Assembly (NCBI GenBank): GCA_022829145.1
Contig: CM040758.1
Location: forward strand, 24,225,575 to 24,289,574
DNA: 64,000 nucleotides
Reading direction: 5' to 3'
Source: Albula goreensis
Lineage: Eukaryota; Chordata; Actinopteri; Albuliformes; Albulidae
Below, one piece after another: positions 1 through 12,206 of this stretch. How positions within the stretch are numbered: the first letter of the stretch is position 1; every line of letters begins with the position of its first letter. The notes below the pieces were generated by a model. The model saw nothing but the letters and a program-made list of their open reading frames with translations. It did no database searches and was not told where the DNA came from. The position numbers and the translations under genes were made by a program.

Positions 1-2316
1 TTCAGCTTAAATTTTACATCTTGTTACTAACTCAGTTTTATGACTTTGCCAGGCGATGGAATTAAAGTATTCTCTAAGGAGCCAAAGGTAATACTTGCTT
101 AAAGTCATTTCTTTCATAATGTGTCTCACGTATGTTTAAATAATAATAATTTAAAAACATTTCCTTCACATTGGACATAAGTTAAAACAGAGACGGATCC
201 CAACACCATTGCTATTCTCTGCCTACATTTCCCAATATGCAAATCAAAGTAGTTCGCACATATTTCATTCAATGTCTTACAATATTCACAATTGTGAATT
301 TGTGAGAAAGGGCTTTGTTTGTCAGACCCCAGACGTGAGAAAGATTTGGTATTTGTTTTTGTTTTTTTATATTGTTGGGATGTAGATGGGTGGGGGTGGG
401 GGTAAGGGTCAGAGAGTGGGAGGGGCTAATATCATTATTTAATTCATATTGTTACAGTGGGAGGTTGGAGGGGGGGGCAGTAATTTTAGATACTGGGTTT
501 CCAAAAAGGAAATCTCAGCGCATTAACTTTGCCAAAACTGAAAGAAAATGTTATATTTTATGATGCCCTTCACATGATGGCTCACACAATGTATTACTGC
601 TCTTGATCTTGGCTGTTTCAGCAAAATCAATATTAGGTGTGATACATTATTTAATGCACAGTTTACAACTGTACAGCAAGTATATAACCCCTCCACTGCA
701 CCTGACAATATTTCAGTGAACATCAAGTCCTCACACCTGTGTTTCAGTAATACAAGCATCAATTTTTTATAGTATAATTCTGCTTTTAATTTTCCACTTC
801 TTTTTTTTGACCTTGATCACCTTCAGTACTTCAGTAGTTTTAGCGCTGTGAACACCCAGGCTGTCCCTGCACCCTGTGTGTTTGGATGGAGTAAGCTGGC
901 CGTGTCAGACGTGCGGTTGGAATCCAGTCACGCATATACAGGAGCACAAAGAGACACACTGTCAAGGCCCAGTCTGGGATGAGCACACTGTGTGTTCACA
1001 GTCTAAACACTGCTCAAACTGTGGTACAACTATGACAGTACATCTCTTCTTTTTTTTTTTATGAAGACGTGACATAGCTACTGTAGGCCCTAACCAGAGA
1101 TCAGCTAAAAATACCAAAATACCTTCTGGAAAATGTGCCTACACTACAGTCGCAAGGATGGAAACGTAGGTTGCTTTGCAGGTGGCAGTGAGGAATATAC
1201 CAAACAAAAACAACAGCCAAGTTATGAGTATTACATGTGAAATATTTGCATTTAAATGCATGTGCGTGAAACTCTATCCTGGCCCCGTCCCTCCCCACCT
1301 CACTCCCAAACAAACAGGCCGACAATAAAACGCCACCTGACACACATAAAGGAAGCAATAGTTTCTAGAATTTTCCGCCGGTCTCCTTGCAAGCCATGAG
1401 TAAACGCTTTTACTTTCAAAGTTTATTTTGGGGACGCTGCTGTCCCCCAGTAATCTCATGGAAGAGCAGCTTCTGAAGTTGCCGCGGCAACCAATATGTT
1501 TTTATTTAGGGTGAGTTTCCCCCTTTCTGTCTCACAATCAAACATAAGGACAAAACCGTGCCGGACCTTGTCTCACTCCATTGAAAATGCTTATATAGTT
1601 ATATTTAGGCACCTTTTTGTTTTACAAAAAATATATATATACTTTGGCTAACTAGTTTTATTGCTTGCTGTCTTTCAACCACAGACAGAGAGACCAGAGG
1701 TGGTTTCAGTGATGTTGTTTACAGCTGTTTTATAACACCGGGCTGATCTGAACACTGGGAGTAGAAGTTAATATATTCATTATATTTATTTTAAAAATGA
1801 AATAATATATACATTTGTTTACATATATTTTTAAAGGAGCTACAGGTTTGTATGATGCCTATGATGGATAAGGGTAAATTCATTATTAATTTTTCTGATT
1901 TTATTTATTATAAGTTAGAGATGAGTCCTGACAGCTATAATGATACAACAAATACACTGTAAGCGGTAATGCAGTCTCGTTAGTCTCTCTTGGGGCAGCG
2001 GATGGAGAATTTGTCAGGAGACGAATCCCAACACTGCGTATATATCTCTTCCAAACATTCCTCACTGAAAGGTACATGGGCCTACACAGCGGGGGGGGGT
2101 GGAAGGGGAGGGGGCAGAACGGAGAGAGGCCGGTCTGAACGGGGGTCTCGCGGGTGATCCGTCTGGTATTGCAAGGTGGCAGGGAAAAGGACGGCTCTGG
2201 GAAGAGAGCCTGAGCTGAAGAGAGCAGCGTGGGAAAAATCAATAACGCTCGGTCTCCAGACACATCCGTGTCTACGGTGGAGACAATCAACACAGCTCCT
2301 GACTAGAGTGCTTTTC
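1..2316. other. Gene-free AT-rich unique sequence
   Basis: Stops are dense in all frames and the few short open frames show no protein-like composition. The stretch is AT-rich, with scattered T and A runs and an ATATAT-rich patch near 1620-1650 and 1780-1830. The only structured part I see is a run of G tracts at 388-425, listed separately. I see no gene, RNA or recognisable transposon here. Confidence 0.6.
388..425 (+). other. G-run cluster with G-quadruplex potential
   Basis: Six runs of three to five G (GGG, GGGGG, GGGGG, GGG, GGG, GGGG) are separated by loops of one to eight bases. This satisfies the usual G-quadruplex pattern on the plus strand. There is no neighbouring gene to suggest a role, so this is a structural observation only. 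Confidence 0.5.
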
Positions 2317-2347
2317 GCTCTCCCTCTCTCTCTCTCTCTTCTCCCTC

Positions 2348-2378
<31 letters not shown>

Positions 2379-2400
2379 CCCTCCCTCTCACTCTCTCTCT
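2317..2400 (+). repeat. CT/CCCT microsatellite
   Basis: An almost pure pyrimidine tract of CT dinucleotides interrupted by CCCT units runs for about 84 bases. It opens frames of Ser/Leu or Arg/Glu repeats on both strands, which should not be read as genes. Confidence 0.95.
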
Positions 2401-2518
2401 GTTTCCCCCTTCGCTCGCCCTCGCAAACACAACCACAGAGAAGGCCGCTACCTCGTCCTGTCGGCTTGACCTTGGCGTTCGCCCTCGTCATGAAAGTGAA
2501 GGGGAAAAAACAGCAAGC

Positions 2519-2539
2519 TGTGTGTGTGTGTGTGTGTGT
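2519..2539 (+). repeat. (TG)n microsatellite
   Basis: A perfect TG tract of about ten units follows the CT tract by about 120 bases. Confidence 0.95.
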
Positions 2540-5500
2540 CAAAACATGTGTCTAAATATGAAAAAAGCCAAACAGACAGAATGCTGATGGGGTTGAAGCG
2601 GTGGCTAAAGAGGACGAACCGTCAGCCCAAAGCCTGCAGTTTTCAGTCCCAGGTGGGACACAACTGTTTTTCCATTGACCTGACCACTTAACCTGAGCTG
2701 CAGTACCAAACGCATGACGTTATTGTACAATGCTGGAAAAATGTTAGCTTTATAAATTGTCCTGTACAATGGAGCCACATAAGAAATTTAGCACAGTAAC
2801 CTACTCTATTTTGGGATGCCTTTTGGTAACGTCATATATCTCTATCTATATCCATTCATATATATCTATATTCCATTTTTAATGTTATTTTGTGACTATT
2901 ATATTTTGGGACTATTTACAGGTTTACGACAGGTTTTTTTTTCCACAGTCCAAATTCCATTGTGCATAGATATTTTTTAAGGTTCTTTAACATTTTCAAA
3001 GGTTGGAAGGGAAGGGGAAAAAAGCCCTCCTTTTGTTAGTCACTGGAAGGCCTCTTTAGCCGTACCCCCACAAATCTTCCGAAAAACCTGTCTGCTCGGC
3101 GCTAGGCGCTCAACGCACTCTCTAATACACACATCTCCCATTCCATTCAGTCTGAATGTCTCCCAGCTCGCCCAAAACAAGTCGCTCAATTTAATCAGTT
3201 CAGCCGGCCCACAGACGAGGATTGGTCCAATTAAACAGGCCTGAGGCCATTACTCGAGTAAAAAGAAAACTTTCCATTTGTTTAGTAGGGGCTACATGCT
3301 TCTGGTTTTTAAAAGCCGCTTTGCCATGAGTAGACTTTGCTCTAATAAGGATTTTTTTTTATTAAAAAGGAGGTTTTTGTCCAGTTGGATGTATGAAAAG
3401 GCATGAATGGTATTCTTAATTGTTGGGCGAGCCCTGCAGCTAGCTAACTGAGTAATAACCTTTCTCCACTAGCAGGATTCGTTTCAAAAGAGGGCTTTGC
3501 TCGGCATTGTGCGGCAGACCGTCGCTGGAATTCTATTTCCATCCCTGTTCAATTGAAACCGCTGTACAGTAAATAAAAGGGGGCAAAAAAAGAGAGGGAG
3601 AGACACAGGGCCAGAACGAGAACTGTGTTTTTTCTTTCTCAAATCTGAGGCATCGAGCAACCTGCTTTGCTTGTCGTTTCCGTGTGGGTGAATGTGAGTG
3701 TGTGCGTGTGTGTGTTTTGTTGGGGTTTTTTTTGTGATGGTTGTCCATTGCCAATAGGTTAATTGAGGTCAGTCTACATTTTCCCGCAATCTCGTCGAGG
3801 GATTTCACCATCTTGTTATAAGATTGCTATCAGCGTGCTGGAAAAACACTCCTTGGATACATTATCCAAAGGAAAAAGTGCTTCAAGGCAAAGTTATGAC
3901 CTCATCCCCTCACATGTACATATCAAAAGTTATTCAAAAATGTTGTATCTAAAACATCGGGCAAAACCAGAAAAGGGAAACATAATTTCAGAAAGCAAAA
4001 AGGCAGGCGAAAGGAAATGAAGATATACTTGCAAACACACACAAAAACAACTGTCCCGAATTGTCAAGCTTGTATGAACTCGACTGACTGTTTGAATTCT
4101 TGAGATTCACCAACCTAATTGAATTAGCGTTGGTCCATGATGTTACATTTACTGAAACCCTCACCCCCAAACCCCCCCCCCCCAACCCCCAGGCTCTGAA
4201 GCGTGTTTCTCTGGCCCCGCTGGAGGTTTCAGCAGTTCCTTTCATATCGAGAGGCGCATGAACGAGCCATTGTTGATGTCATCTCCACCAGCCATGATGA
4301 CATGGGATTGCGAGTGGTTGCATGAGCTCAGCGGTAATGCACGGTAACGGTGACCGCCCCTGGAAAACGGAACCCTCGCTCTAATGGGGTGTGAAGGGGT
4401 ATAAATAAAAAAAAACCACTGTATCCAACTGACTCACCAACTACTACAGACAAAACATTTCTTTTATTGCATTTCTCTTCTTGCATGTGTGTGTGTCAAA
4501 TTTTAAGCTGGCAGGAGTGGGACAGCAGAATCAATGCTGTAAGAGTTTGTGTGCTCTCTGTGGCTCACAGACCTCTCTATGGAAGGACACTGGACTCGGG
4601 GGTCAGCGTCGTTTTTCCCATAAGAAAAAAAAGCGCCCAGATTTGCCCCGGCATTCCGAGCACATCCGTCTCCCCGCCATTCACACGCCGTTTCTCAGCG
4701 GGAACCGTGAATGGGTATTATATTTTAAGTGCCCCGCACTCGAGCCGCACTCAGATTGGTCCCGTCAATACGAGAGACATGCGTTTGCTTTTTAACCCCC
4801 TGCGTTGTGTGGAGTGCGCACTGCCTGTGTGTGTGTCTGCGAGTGTGTGCATGTGTGTGTGTGGCTAAGGGACTGATTGGTTAGGTAAAGGTTAAGTAAA
4901 AATATAAAAAGGTAACCTAGCTGACCATTACTGGTCCTCGAAGCATTCCAGGAACATTAAAGTAAAAAAGAGTTTGTGCCGTTTCATTGGCTTCTCTGAA
5001 CATTATTACACTGGAACATTTTCATGTCACTCTGATTTCCTTGTTTGTAACATTACAAGGGTTTAAACTATTTATACTTTCAGTATAACTTTAAGTCTAT
5101 AGAATATGGGGGTAATCTTATCCAAGCCCTGTTCTGTACCAGTTTTGTACTAGTTTGGAGATTTAATACTGTAGAAAAACACCACCAAGATCAACTCTGC
5201 ACCCTGAACTTTGGGTCCCTGCTTTCCAAACACACTGGCAAACATTTTAATCACTGTTGTGTTAATGTCATTCTTAACCAGTGATTCTGCTTACAAAAGC
5301 ATTGGAGCACTCAGGACATCCATTGGTGACTTTAACACCTTAACTATCAGTCTACACAGCTGGGTGTTTACTTAAGCAATTCAGGTAGAATACCCGGCTC
5401 AATAGCAAGGTATAATGGTTTAACGACAATGCCTTATCTGGTCATAGAACCTGCAATCATTCACAACAAACCCACTTCCCTGACTACTAGACTACGCACA

Positions 5501-7373
5501 CCCAATAGTTGATTTACACCTGTAAGAAATTACATTATGCATGTAAAGTGTAATATGATGTGTGACACATGGTGAAATGACCACGCTGAAAGCTGCACAT
5601 AATATAAGATTTTAAGACATAAACGAAAGATAATGACCACTCTGACTTCATTGCCAGTGATAACTCAGAATACACCTTTGTATGCATAATGCCTTGCTCT
5701 GAATTTGAAATAAGACTTCACACACTTGGTTATTTCCAGCTCTTAAGGTTCTTTTGAGAGAGGAATAAGAACTAAAGAAAGAAGTTCAAGATGCAAGAGT
5801 TCATTATATATGACCTGAATAGAAAGTCCCGGAATAAAGTAGTTTTAAATAACATGCTAATATATTCTTTACTGGAAAGGACTACAAAAAATGACATTCA
5901 GCACTCTATTTTTCAACTACAACTGAGTCTGAAAAAACAGTCAAACTCTTAATGAATGCCTCCAGGTTGAGCGAAAGAACTGCACACCGGAATCTTTAAT
6001 AGGCTTTCTTCCATAATTTTAGGAGCCTTATGTATGTTGGTAGAAAATGTTTTCTTGTGAATAACAGATGGTTCAGTCTGGACTCCAGTGAACATGGACC
6101 TATGTGAGCTGCCAAATCCAAGTCCTGACACAATGTGCGTTGGCACACAGGCATGTATGTGACACGGCTGAGCTGCTCCTCGCTGCCAGGTACGAGCAAG
6201 ACCACCAACCACTGCAGTTTGCTGTGGCATTAATTGAAAAATAGATCAAACCAAAGCGCATTAATGAACGCAGCGTGTGGGTTTCTCTCAGCTATCATCC
6301 CCAGATTTGTCCTGAAATGTATTATAATCAGGTTTCAAAGGATACTCCTACTGTTCTACTGAAGTAGAAACCACCGGAAAAAAGGCCAACCGTTTTTTTA
6401 AAGAGAAAAACTGGAATCATTTACATTGTGTTTTAAAAACAAAATATGACTAAAGTAACTTTATGCCAGGTTCAATAATTTCCTTTCACTAAAATGTCAA
6501 ATTTTACAATATATCTGTTTTTTCTTTACTCTGAAAGTTGATACGGTCAGTGTTGTATCTTTAAACAGCGGTTGTTTTTATGGTTTTGCAATGCAAACCC
6601 TACTATCCACAGCGCAAAAAAAAGTGTTGGAGCAGCCATGTAAGCAATGTCTGGAAGCTTTGTTGAGCAAAAGACAACATCAAATAAGAAAGGAGATCTC
6701 TAAACGTTATTAGTTATTGCACTCTGTTCGTCAAATCCAGATCTATTATGTTTCTATGCGAGTGTTCTATCCAATGTTCCACCTTCTGACCACTGAATGA
6801 AATGTGTTTTCCAAGGGTCAAAATCACTTATGTTCATAACAATAATCAATAGAGCTTAGGTTCACGGAACAGCCATCAGCTGTTACTCCATATTGCACAT
6901 AATTTAATTTTCAGTTCTCTGAGAGACCGCAGTTGAAACTGTGGGTCATTGCAGGAAACTATGACGGTCTTTGTCTCCTCTTCACCAGTGTGACTAGGCC
7001 ACACAGACAGAGAGACAGACATATTTGATATTTTTGTCAACTTTTGTCAAATTCTCAGACATTTTTTTCCTGTTTCTGCCTCTTGTCCAAGGACAGAGGA
7101 ATAGACCATCCTTTTGTTTTATGGCGGCAATGGCCGCTTTTATTGCAGTTGTAAAAAGTAAACCCTGGATTAAATTTTGACTATTGAATTACTTCTCAAT
7201 TTGAACATAATTGGAACCATGAGATCCGGGTGAAAATTGAAAATGTGGCCATATTTTGATTTTTTTCACTCAAATTAAAATGGTCAATAAAAGCAAAATA
7301 TACACACATTCATATGCAAATACACACAAAGAACATGCATGCAAAGAACATGCATGTATGCATGCACATAAAT
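2540..7373. other. Gene-free unique sequence with one CNE-like block
   Basis: No open frame here looks coding. Most of the stretch is AT-rich unique sequence. The part from about 3160 to 3530 differs: mixed composition, few simple repeats, several TAAT/ATTA homeodomain-type cores and an inverted CCAAT (GATTGG). It resembles the conserved non-coding elements of vertebrate gene deserts, though conservation cannot be seen from one sequence. A run of 12 C lies at 4172-4183 and a short GT-rich run near 4840-4862. Confidence 0.5.
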
Positions 7374-7442
7374 ACACACACACACCTGAGTATACACATG
7401 CAAATACACACACATGCAAATGCACAAACCCACCACAAAGAT

Positions 7443-7508
<66 letters not shown>

Positions 7509-7668
7509 GAGTATACACATGCAAATACACACACATGCAAATGCACAAACCCACCACAAAGATAAACACACATGCACACACACACACACACACACACACA
7601 CCTGAGTATACACATGCAAATACACACACATGCAAATGCACAAACCCATCACAAAGATAAACACACAT

Positions 7669-7725
<57 letters not shown>

Positions 7726-7850
7726 TCTACATACACATACACAAATACATAAATATATACACATCTCATGCTACACAAACACTCATCCAGGTGCATGTGT
7801 ATACGCACACATACACACACAGACACACACACACACACTTAACAAGCCAA
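7374..7850 (+). repeat. CA microsatellite with higher-order repeat
   Basis: Long CA tracts alternate with a non-CA core of roughly 65 bases that begins CCTGAGTATACACATGC. The core starts at 7385, 7506 and 7601, giving periods of 121 and 95; the difference is in the length of the CA tract between cores. Pure CA runs cover about 7445-7505, 7575-7600 and 7669-7720. The array degrades into CATA/CACA towards 7850. Frames of Thr-His or Cys-Val on either strand are by-products. Confidence 0.95.
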
Positions 7851-9917
7851 GCTGTGCTGCAGGATCTCCTTTGTTTTCTGCCAGGGGGTGTGATTGGCGG
7901 GATGCCTTGCTTCAAAGGGGATGAAAGAATTTAGCTGAAACATTACTTCAGGGTTAAGGAGTGAGGCACAACAATGGGCAGTCAGTCCTAATTGTTGAGG
8001 AGACATTTCTCGGGGGGGTTTGGGATGTGTGTGTGTGTGTTGAGTGGGTTGGGGGGGGGACTGGGAACCTCCATTTTGATTTATTCCACTGGACATTTCT
8101 CCTGGGGTGCCAGTAGACAGGCAGGGGCTTTTCCAGGGGGTGGGGGGATACTTTCCCTAAGTAACACTGGCCATTGGAGTTCTCCGCATTCCTGCGATTT
8201 CCCAAAAATGCACTCACGTTCAGGGCCCTTTCTCCAGAGGGGGGACTAACATTCAGCCCAGCCCTCTGGGTGTCTGCATAGCCAGAGCGACTGGCCCCCC
8301 CATACCTATGCTTATTTCATTAAGTAATACACTGATTTTTTTAGGATCACTGGTGCTTCCATGAAAAAGAATGCAGTTTACATGCATAATCCATACATAC
8401 TTTCTCTGGTATCATACGGCCTATTTTTGTTTATTAGCTGTTCTTCATGGTAGATTCTGGTCTATTTTTGATGATTTTATTAGAGCTCTTTTTCGTGGTA
8501 AATTCCTGTATAAGAAAAAAAAACCATAAGAACATTTATGACATTCAGCCCAAGCCGGCTCATAATGTTCAGCTTTTTGCATTAAATATAAAAGGAGATG
8601 TGCAGTATGAAACACATTTTGATATATAATGAAGAAAAGATTCAGACTGCAGAGATGTGTGAATCTCATTTAGTCTGGGAGCCATAATTAGATTATAGTC
8701 ATAAGCATTTTTATCATTCCACAGTTTAAAGTCTCTTTTCATTATACTGATGTGAGTCAATTTGGGGAAAACCACAAAATATTAAATTGTGTATTATATG
8801 TATTTGCCCATAATAAATTGCTAATATTAAATGTCTTTAGTGCACTGTAGCTAACATGTTTTAAATAAAACACTTTTGCACTTGAAAAGTTCCCACATAT
8901 GTTGATGTATTATATTATTTATCATATATATATGTGCTTTGGTATGTATAACATAATGGGTTATAAAACTGTTATATAACCATGTATACTTATACATATA
9001 ATCATATACAGTGTTATAAGGTATATGAAACAGTTTATTAACATTACAAAAACTGGATATTTAAGAGTTTTAGATTCAGAAAACATAAAACAGTTTATAT
9101 ACATTAAGAAATTCATTGTGAATACTGATATCAAAGTCTTAATCAAAGCTTTTGGTCATGAACATGAGAACTCTAGAAGCCAGATCCATCGCAGTGTTCT
9201 GATGTCTGACAAGCAGACTGAAGGCAGCGCTGAATACAAATACAATGGATCTAAATAACTGTGCTAGGGTCTATTAAAATTCTTGTGTCAAACATCAAGG
9301 TCAATTATTCGGGGTCATGACACAGAAGGAATGCGACGTGATTGGCTGTGGTTTGTCTGGCTGAGGGGAGAGGAATGGTGTCTCCAGGAGCAAAAGAAAG
9401 CCACATGTACTTACGCAGATGAAGGCGGTCGTTAAATCAAATCCTTATCTTTGTCACGGCTGATGAAATTTAACAATCATCCGTCAATCCCAGACGTTCG
9501 GGTTTTTCGTGAGGGATACTGCGTCAGTCTGATCATCTGCCATCATGACTCTGAACATAATAATTGGTAAATATTCTTTCAGTCCCCAAAACCATGAAAC
9601 CATGGCGGCAGAAAATATTTAATCGTATTATTTATATATTTACAAAATTAACGTAAAACAGCTGATTGGGTAACTTCATGATAAGCCCTGAGGAGATGTT
9701 TGACCATCCCTAAAATGTTTTACCTAATACTAAATAATTGTAAATTGTATTTGTTATTTGTTCTTTAAGTATATAGGGGAAGCCTTAAAGGTATTTCTTT
9801 TGTATGGATATCGCTCAAGGGTTTGACGCAGAACCTTATTCTGAGGGTTATGTAAAGAATTTCTTAAACTAATCAGTATCTGTCCTCCTCCAGCAGGACA
9901 AATGAAGAACCTTTAAA
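7851..9917. other. Gene-free sequence, AT-rich in its second half
   Basis: No coding signal. The part from 8780 to 9140 is very AT-rich, with many TATA/ATAT steps and a partial local duplication: AAACAGTTTAT followed by AACATTA or ACATTA occurs near 9027 and again near 9088. The remainder is unique sequence with no RNA or transposon signature I can name. Confidence 0.5.
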
Positions 9918-10122
9918 AGAAAAAAAGCAGCAAAGAAGAACAACAAAGGAAAATGGAATGTTGTTTCACTTTCTTCTGTGACTGGTATTGACATCCCATG
10001 TGATCAGCGTGGGCCAATCAGAAGTCTGCATATTGTGAGGGTTAATCACCCATAGCGCAGTGTTAGGTTGGTGTCTCTTAATGTCTCCTACATTTTAGTG
10101 GGTGGCATCTGTGCATCCTGTC
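9918..10122 (+). repeat. Direct repeat, copy 1 of 2
   Basis: About 205 bases closely match 11956-12206 in the same orientation. Shared landmarks in order are GCAAAGAAGAACAA, TTCTGTGACTGGT, GACATCCCATGTGAT, GGGCCAATCAGAAGTCTGCA, GGGTTAATCACCCATAGCGC and GTGGGTGGCATCTG. Copy 1 lacks a 36-base segment present in copy 2 after ATTGTG. Both copies start in an A-rich run and stop at CCTGTC. It is either a dispersed element present twice or a local duplication. No coding frame is maintained. Confidence 0.85.
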
Positions 10123-10257
10123 TTTAAAAGCGTTAGAAAGAACCCTTTCTCCTACAAGTGAATGTCAAAGCTGCCATGGCCATCAGTGCTGCAATAAATG
10201 TCGCTCCTAGACAGTCAGACAAGAGCACCTTCAGATCTCACTCTTTGGGTTCTGAGA

Positions 10258-10325
10258 CCATATTCTCTGGCAAGTCGCTTTGGATAAAAGCGTCTGCTAA
10301 ATGACTGTAATGTAATGTAATAGTA
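10258..10325 (+). mobile_element. 3' tail of an L2/UnaL2-type LINE or partner SINE
   Basis: The sequence CGCTTT-GGATA-AAAGCG forms a perfect 6-bp stem with a GGATA loop. It is followed by TCTGCTAAATGACTG and then TAATG/TGTAA repeats to about 10321. In eel UnaL2 and UnaSINE1 this stem-loop and TGTAA tail are what the LINE reverse transcriptase recognises; many fishes carry the same tail. Only the tail is preserved here: I find neither the LINE reading frame nor a clear tRNA-like SINE head upstream, so this is a 5'-truncated insertion. Confidence 0.8.
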
Positions 10326-11955
10326 AGAAAGAACTTGAGACTTGTTGATCCTATTGACTTGCAGGAAAGAGAGTACGCTGAGTTCTGATACTTAACACAG
10401 GATTCCTGGCTTTGCCCAAAAGGGAATTCCAATCTACCACATGCAGTTTTGCAACATAAATATTTGTATTATTTCAAAACCACTGAAGAGCCATGTCTTC
10501 CTGTCAATCTGTCTCACACCGTCCTCTTTGGTGAGGCCACGTCGGCTGGTGAACTCTGGATTTTTGACCTGAGACACCAGAGTAATTTTAAACCTGAACT
10601 CCTCATAAGTGTTTTCAATGATCTTGCCCAACTTCTGTGACACAACCGAAATCAAACAGCTCAGTGCACTGTTGTAAAACAAGCATTACTCTATTGAATC
10701 AGTGAAATACAGATCAGAGACATAATCGGGAAACTCACAGGAAGCATAACTGACCTTAGCCTTGCCCAGGGAGGAAGGGATACAGATGATTTGCATGTCC
10801 TCGTCTCACAATCCTCCCACCCACACTGCACCAATCACATGCTCACAGTCTGCCTGCACATTAAGATTTCTCCTCCCACTCATGGCTGTTCATGCTGTAC
10901 TTGTGGACCACAGTGTGAGAGGAATCCCCAGCTGGCACCATGTGTCTGGAAGGTTAGCATGTGCACGCCCGTGCTCTCCTTAATTGACATCAGAGGTTGT
11001 GTGGCCTATCACCAGAGCAATAAGGGTGGCCTTTGCACACCAGGAGTTAAAAGGGAAGGAGGAGCATAAAAAAGAAATCCATACATACATATGATCACTA
11101 AAAAGAAACACTTAAGTCATCATTTTCACAAGCTGTACAGAAATTCATAAGACGAACGCAACACAAAGCGGTCAGGTTTACATTGAGTGTGGGCTGCCGA
11201 ACATATGGAAATGCACTACATTCAGACAGCAGGGCTCAGAGGTCCACACTACATTTCCCATAGGGCCGCTCTCTTTCCTTCCTACACGGCCCAATCAAAG
11301 AGAAATGTCTAAAACAGATAATTATCCCGCTCACCGTGACATCATCTGCCTGTCTACATTACAGAAACCTATGCGAGTGACATTCTCAAAGGCTGAATGG
11401 AAAAACAGGAGCGAGACATACGTTTTGGTCATGTGTGCTGAACCGATTATACACACACACACACACACACACAGTATGATTTCCAGAAAATGTAGTGATG
11501 TTTACCGCTGAAACAATACTATATTTTCCATATGAATAACATGATAAAACATTATCCCAATATGGAATCATGGTTTTGAATTCACAAAAATAATTAAATA
11601 ATAAATAAATGAATATAATTTAAATAATACATTGAAATATCATCAGCTCAACCACTATTAGTCTTGTTTAAATGTTCCATATATCTGAAACGGCAGTGTA
11701 TATGGCATTCACATTTTTATCTCAAATTATTTCCGCTGCATAAACATTTTTCTCATTAGTCCGTTATGCCTTATTTTTCAGGATGGCGGAAAGGGAGCTG
11801 AATCACTTACAGAATATGTGCTATATGATAAAACACCATATCCTCAATATATCTACAAGCATTAATGGTCTGCTAACTGGAACGTAATGCAATATATTTT
11901 TCAGGATGCAACCATGGGTATGTAGGCAGTATTAATGTAATGAATTTTGGAGCTG
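10326..11955. other. Gene-free sequence
   Basis: No coding or RNA signal. It contains a microsatellite (11449-11473, listed separately) and, at about 11575-11640, an AT-rich stretch of AAATAAATAAATG type. The part around 10755-11070 is less AT-rich and carries a CCAAT box (ACCAATCAC), but I could not confirm an inverted-repeat structure there. Confidence 0.5.
11449..11473 (+). repeat. (AC)n microsatellite
   Basis: A perfect AC tract of about 12 units. Confidence 0.95.
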
Positions 11956-12206
11956 GAAAAAAAAAACTGCAAAGAAGAACAATCATGGAAATGGTGCAAT
12001 AATGGAATGTAGTTCACTTACTTCTGTGACTGGTGCTGACATCCCATGTGATAACCGTGGGCCAATCAGAAGTCTGCACATTGTGTAAAAAAATAGTGAA
12101 GGGAAATGACCTTGTTCTCAGAGGGTTAATCACCCATAGCGCAGTGTTAGGTTGGTGTCTCTTAATGTCTGCTAGATTTTAGTGGGTGGCATCTGCGTAT
12201 CCTGTC
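11956..12206 (+). repeat. Direct repeat, copy 2 of 2
   Basis: This is the partner of 9918-10122, same orientation, about 2.04 kb downstream. It has an additional 36 bases (starting TAAAAAAATAGTG and ending TTCTCAG) between ATTGTG and AGGGTTAATCACCC. The flanks differ outside the shared block. Similarity is high over both halves, so the 36-base difference is a single insertion or deletion. Confidence 0.85.

Noticed and set aside
7256..7934. Open frames of 80 to 184 codons rich in Cys-Val or Thr-His
   Set aside because: They are translations of CA/GT microsatellite sequence; the same applies to 17871-18295 and 31830-32315.
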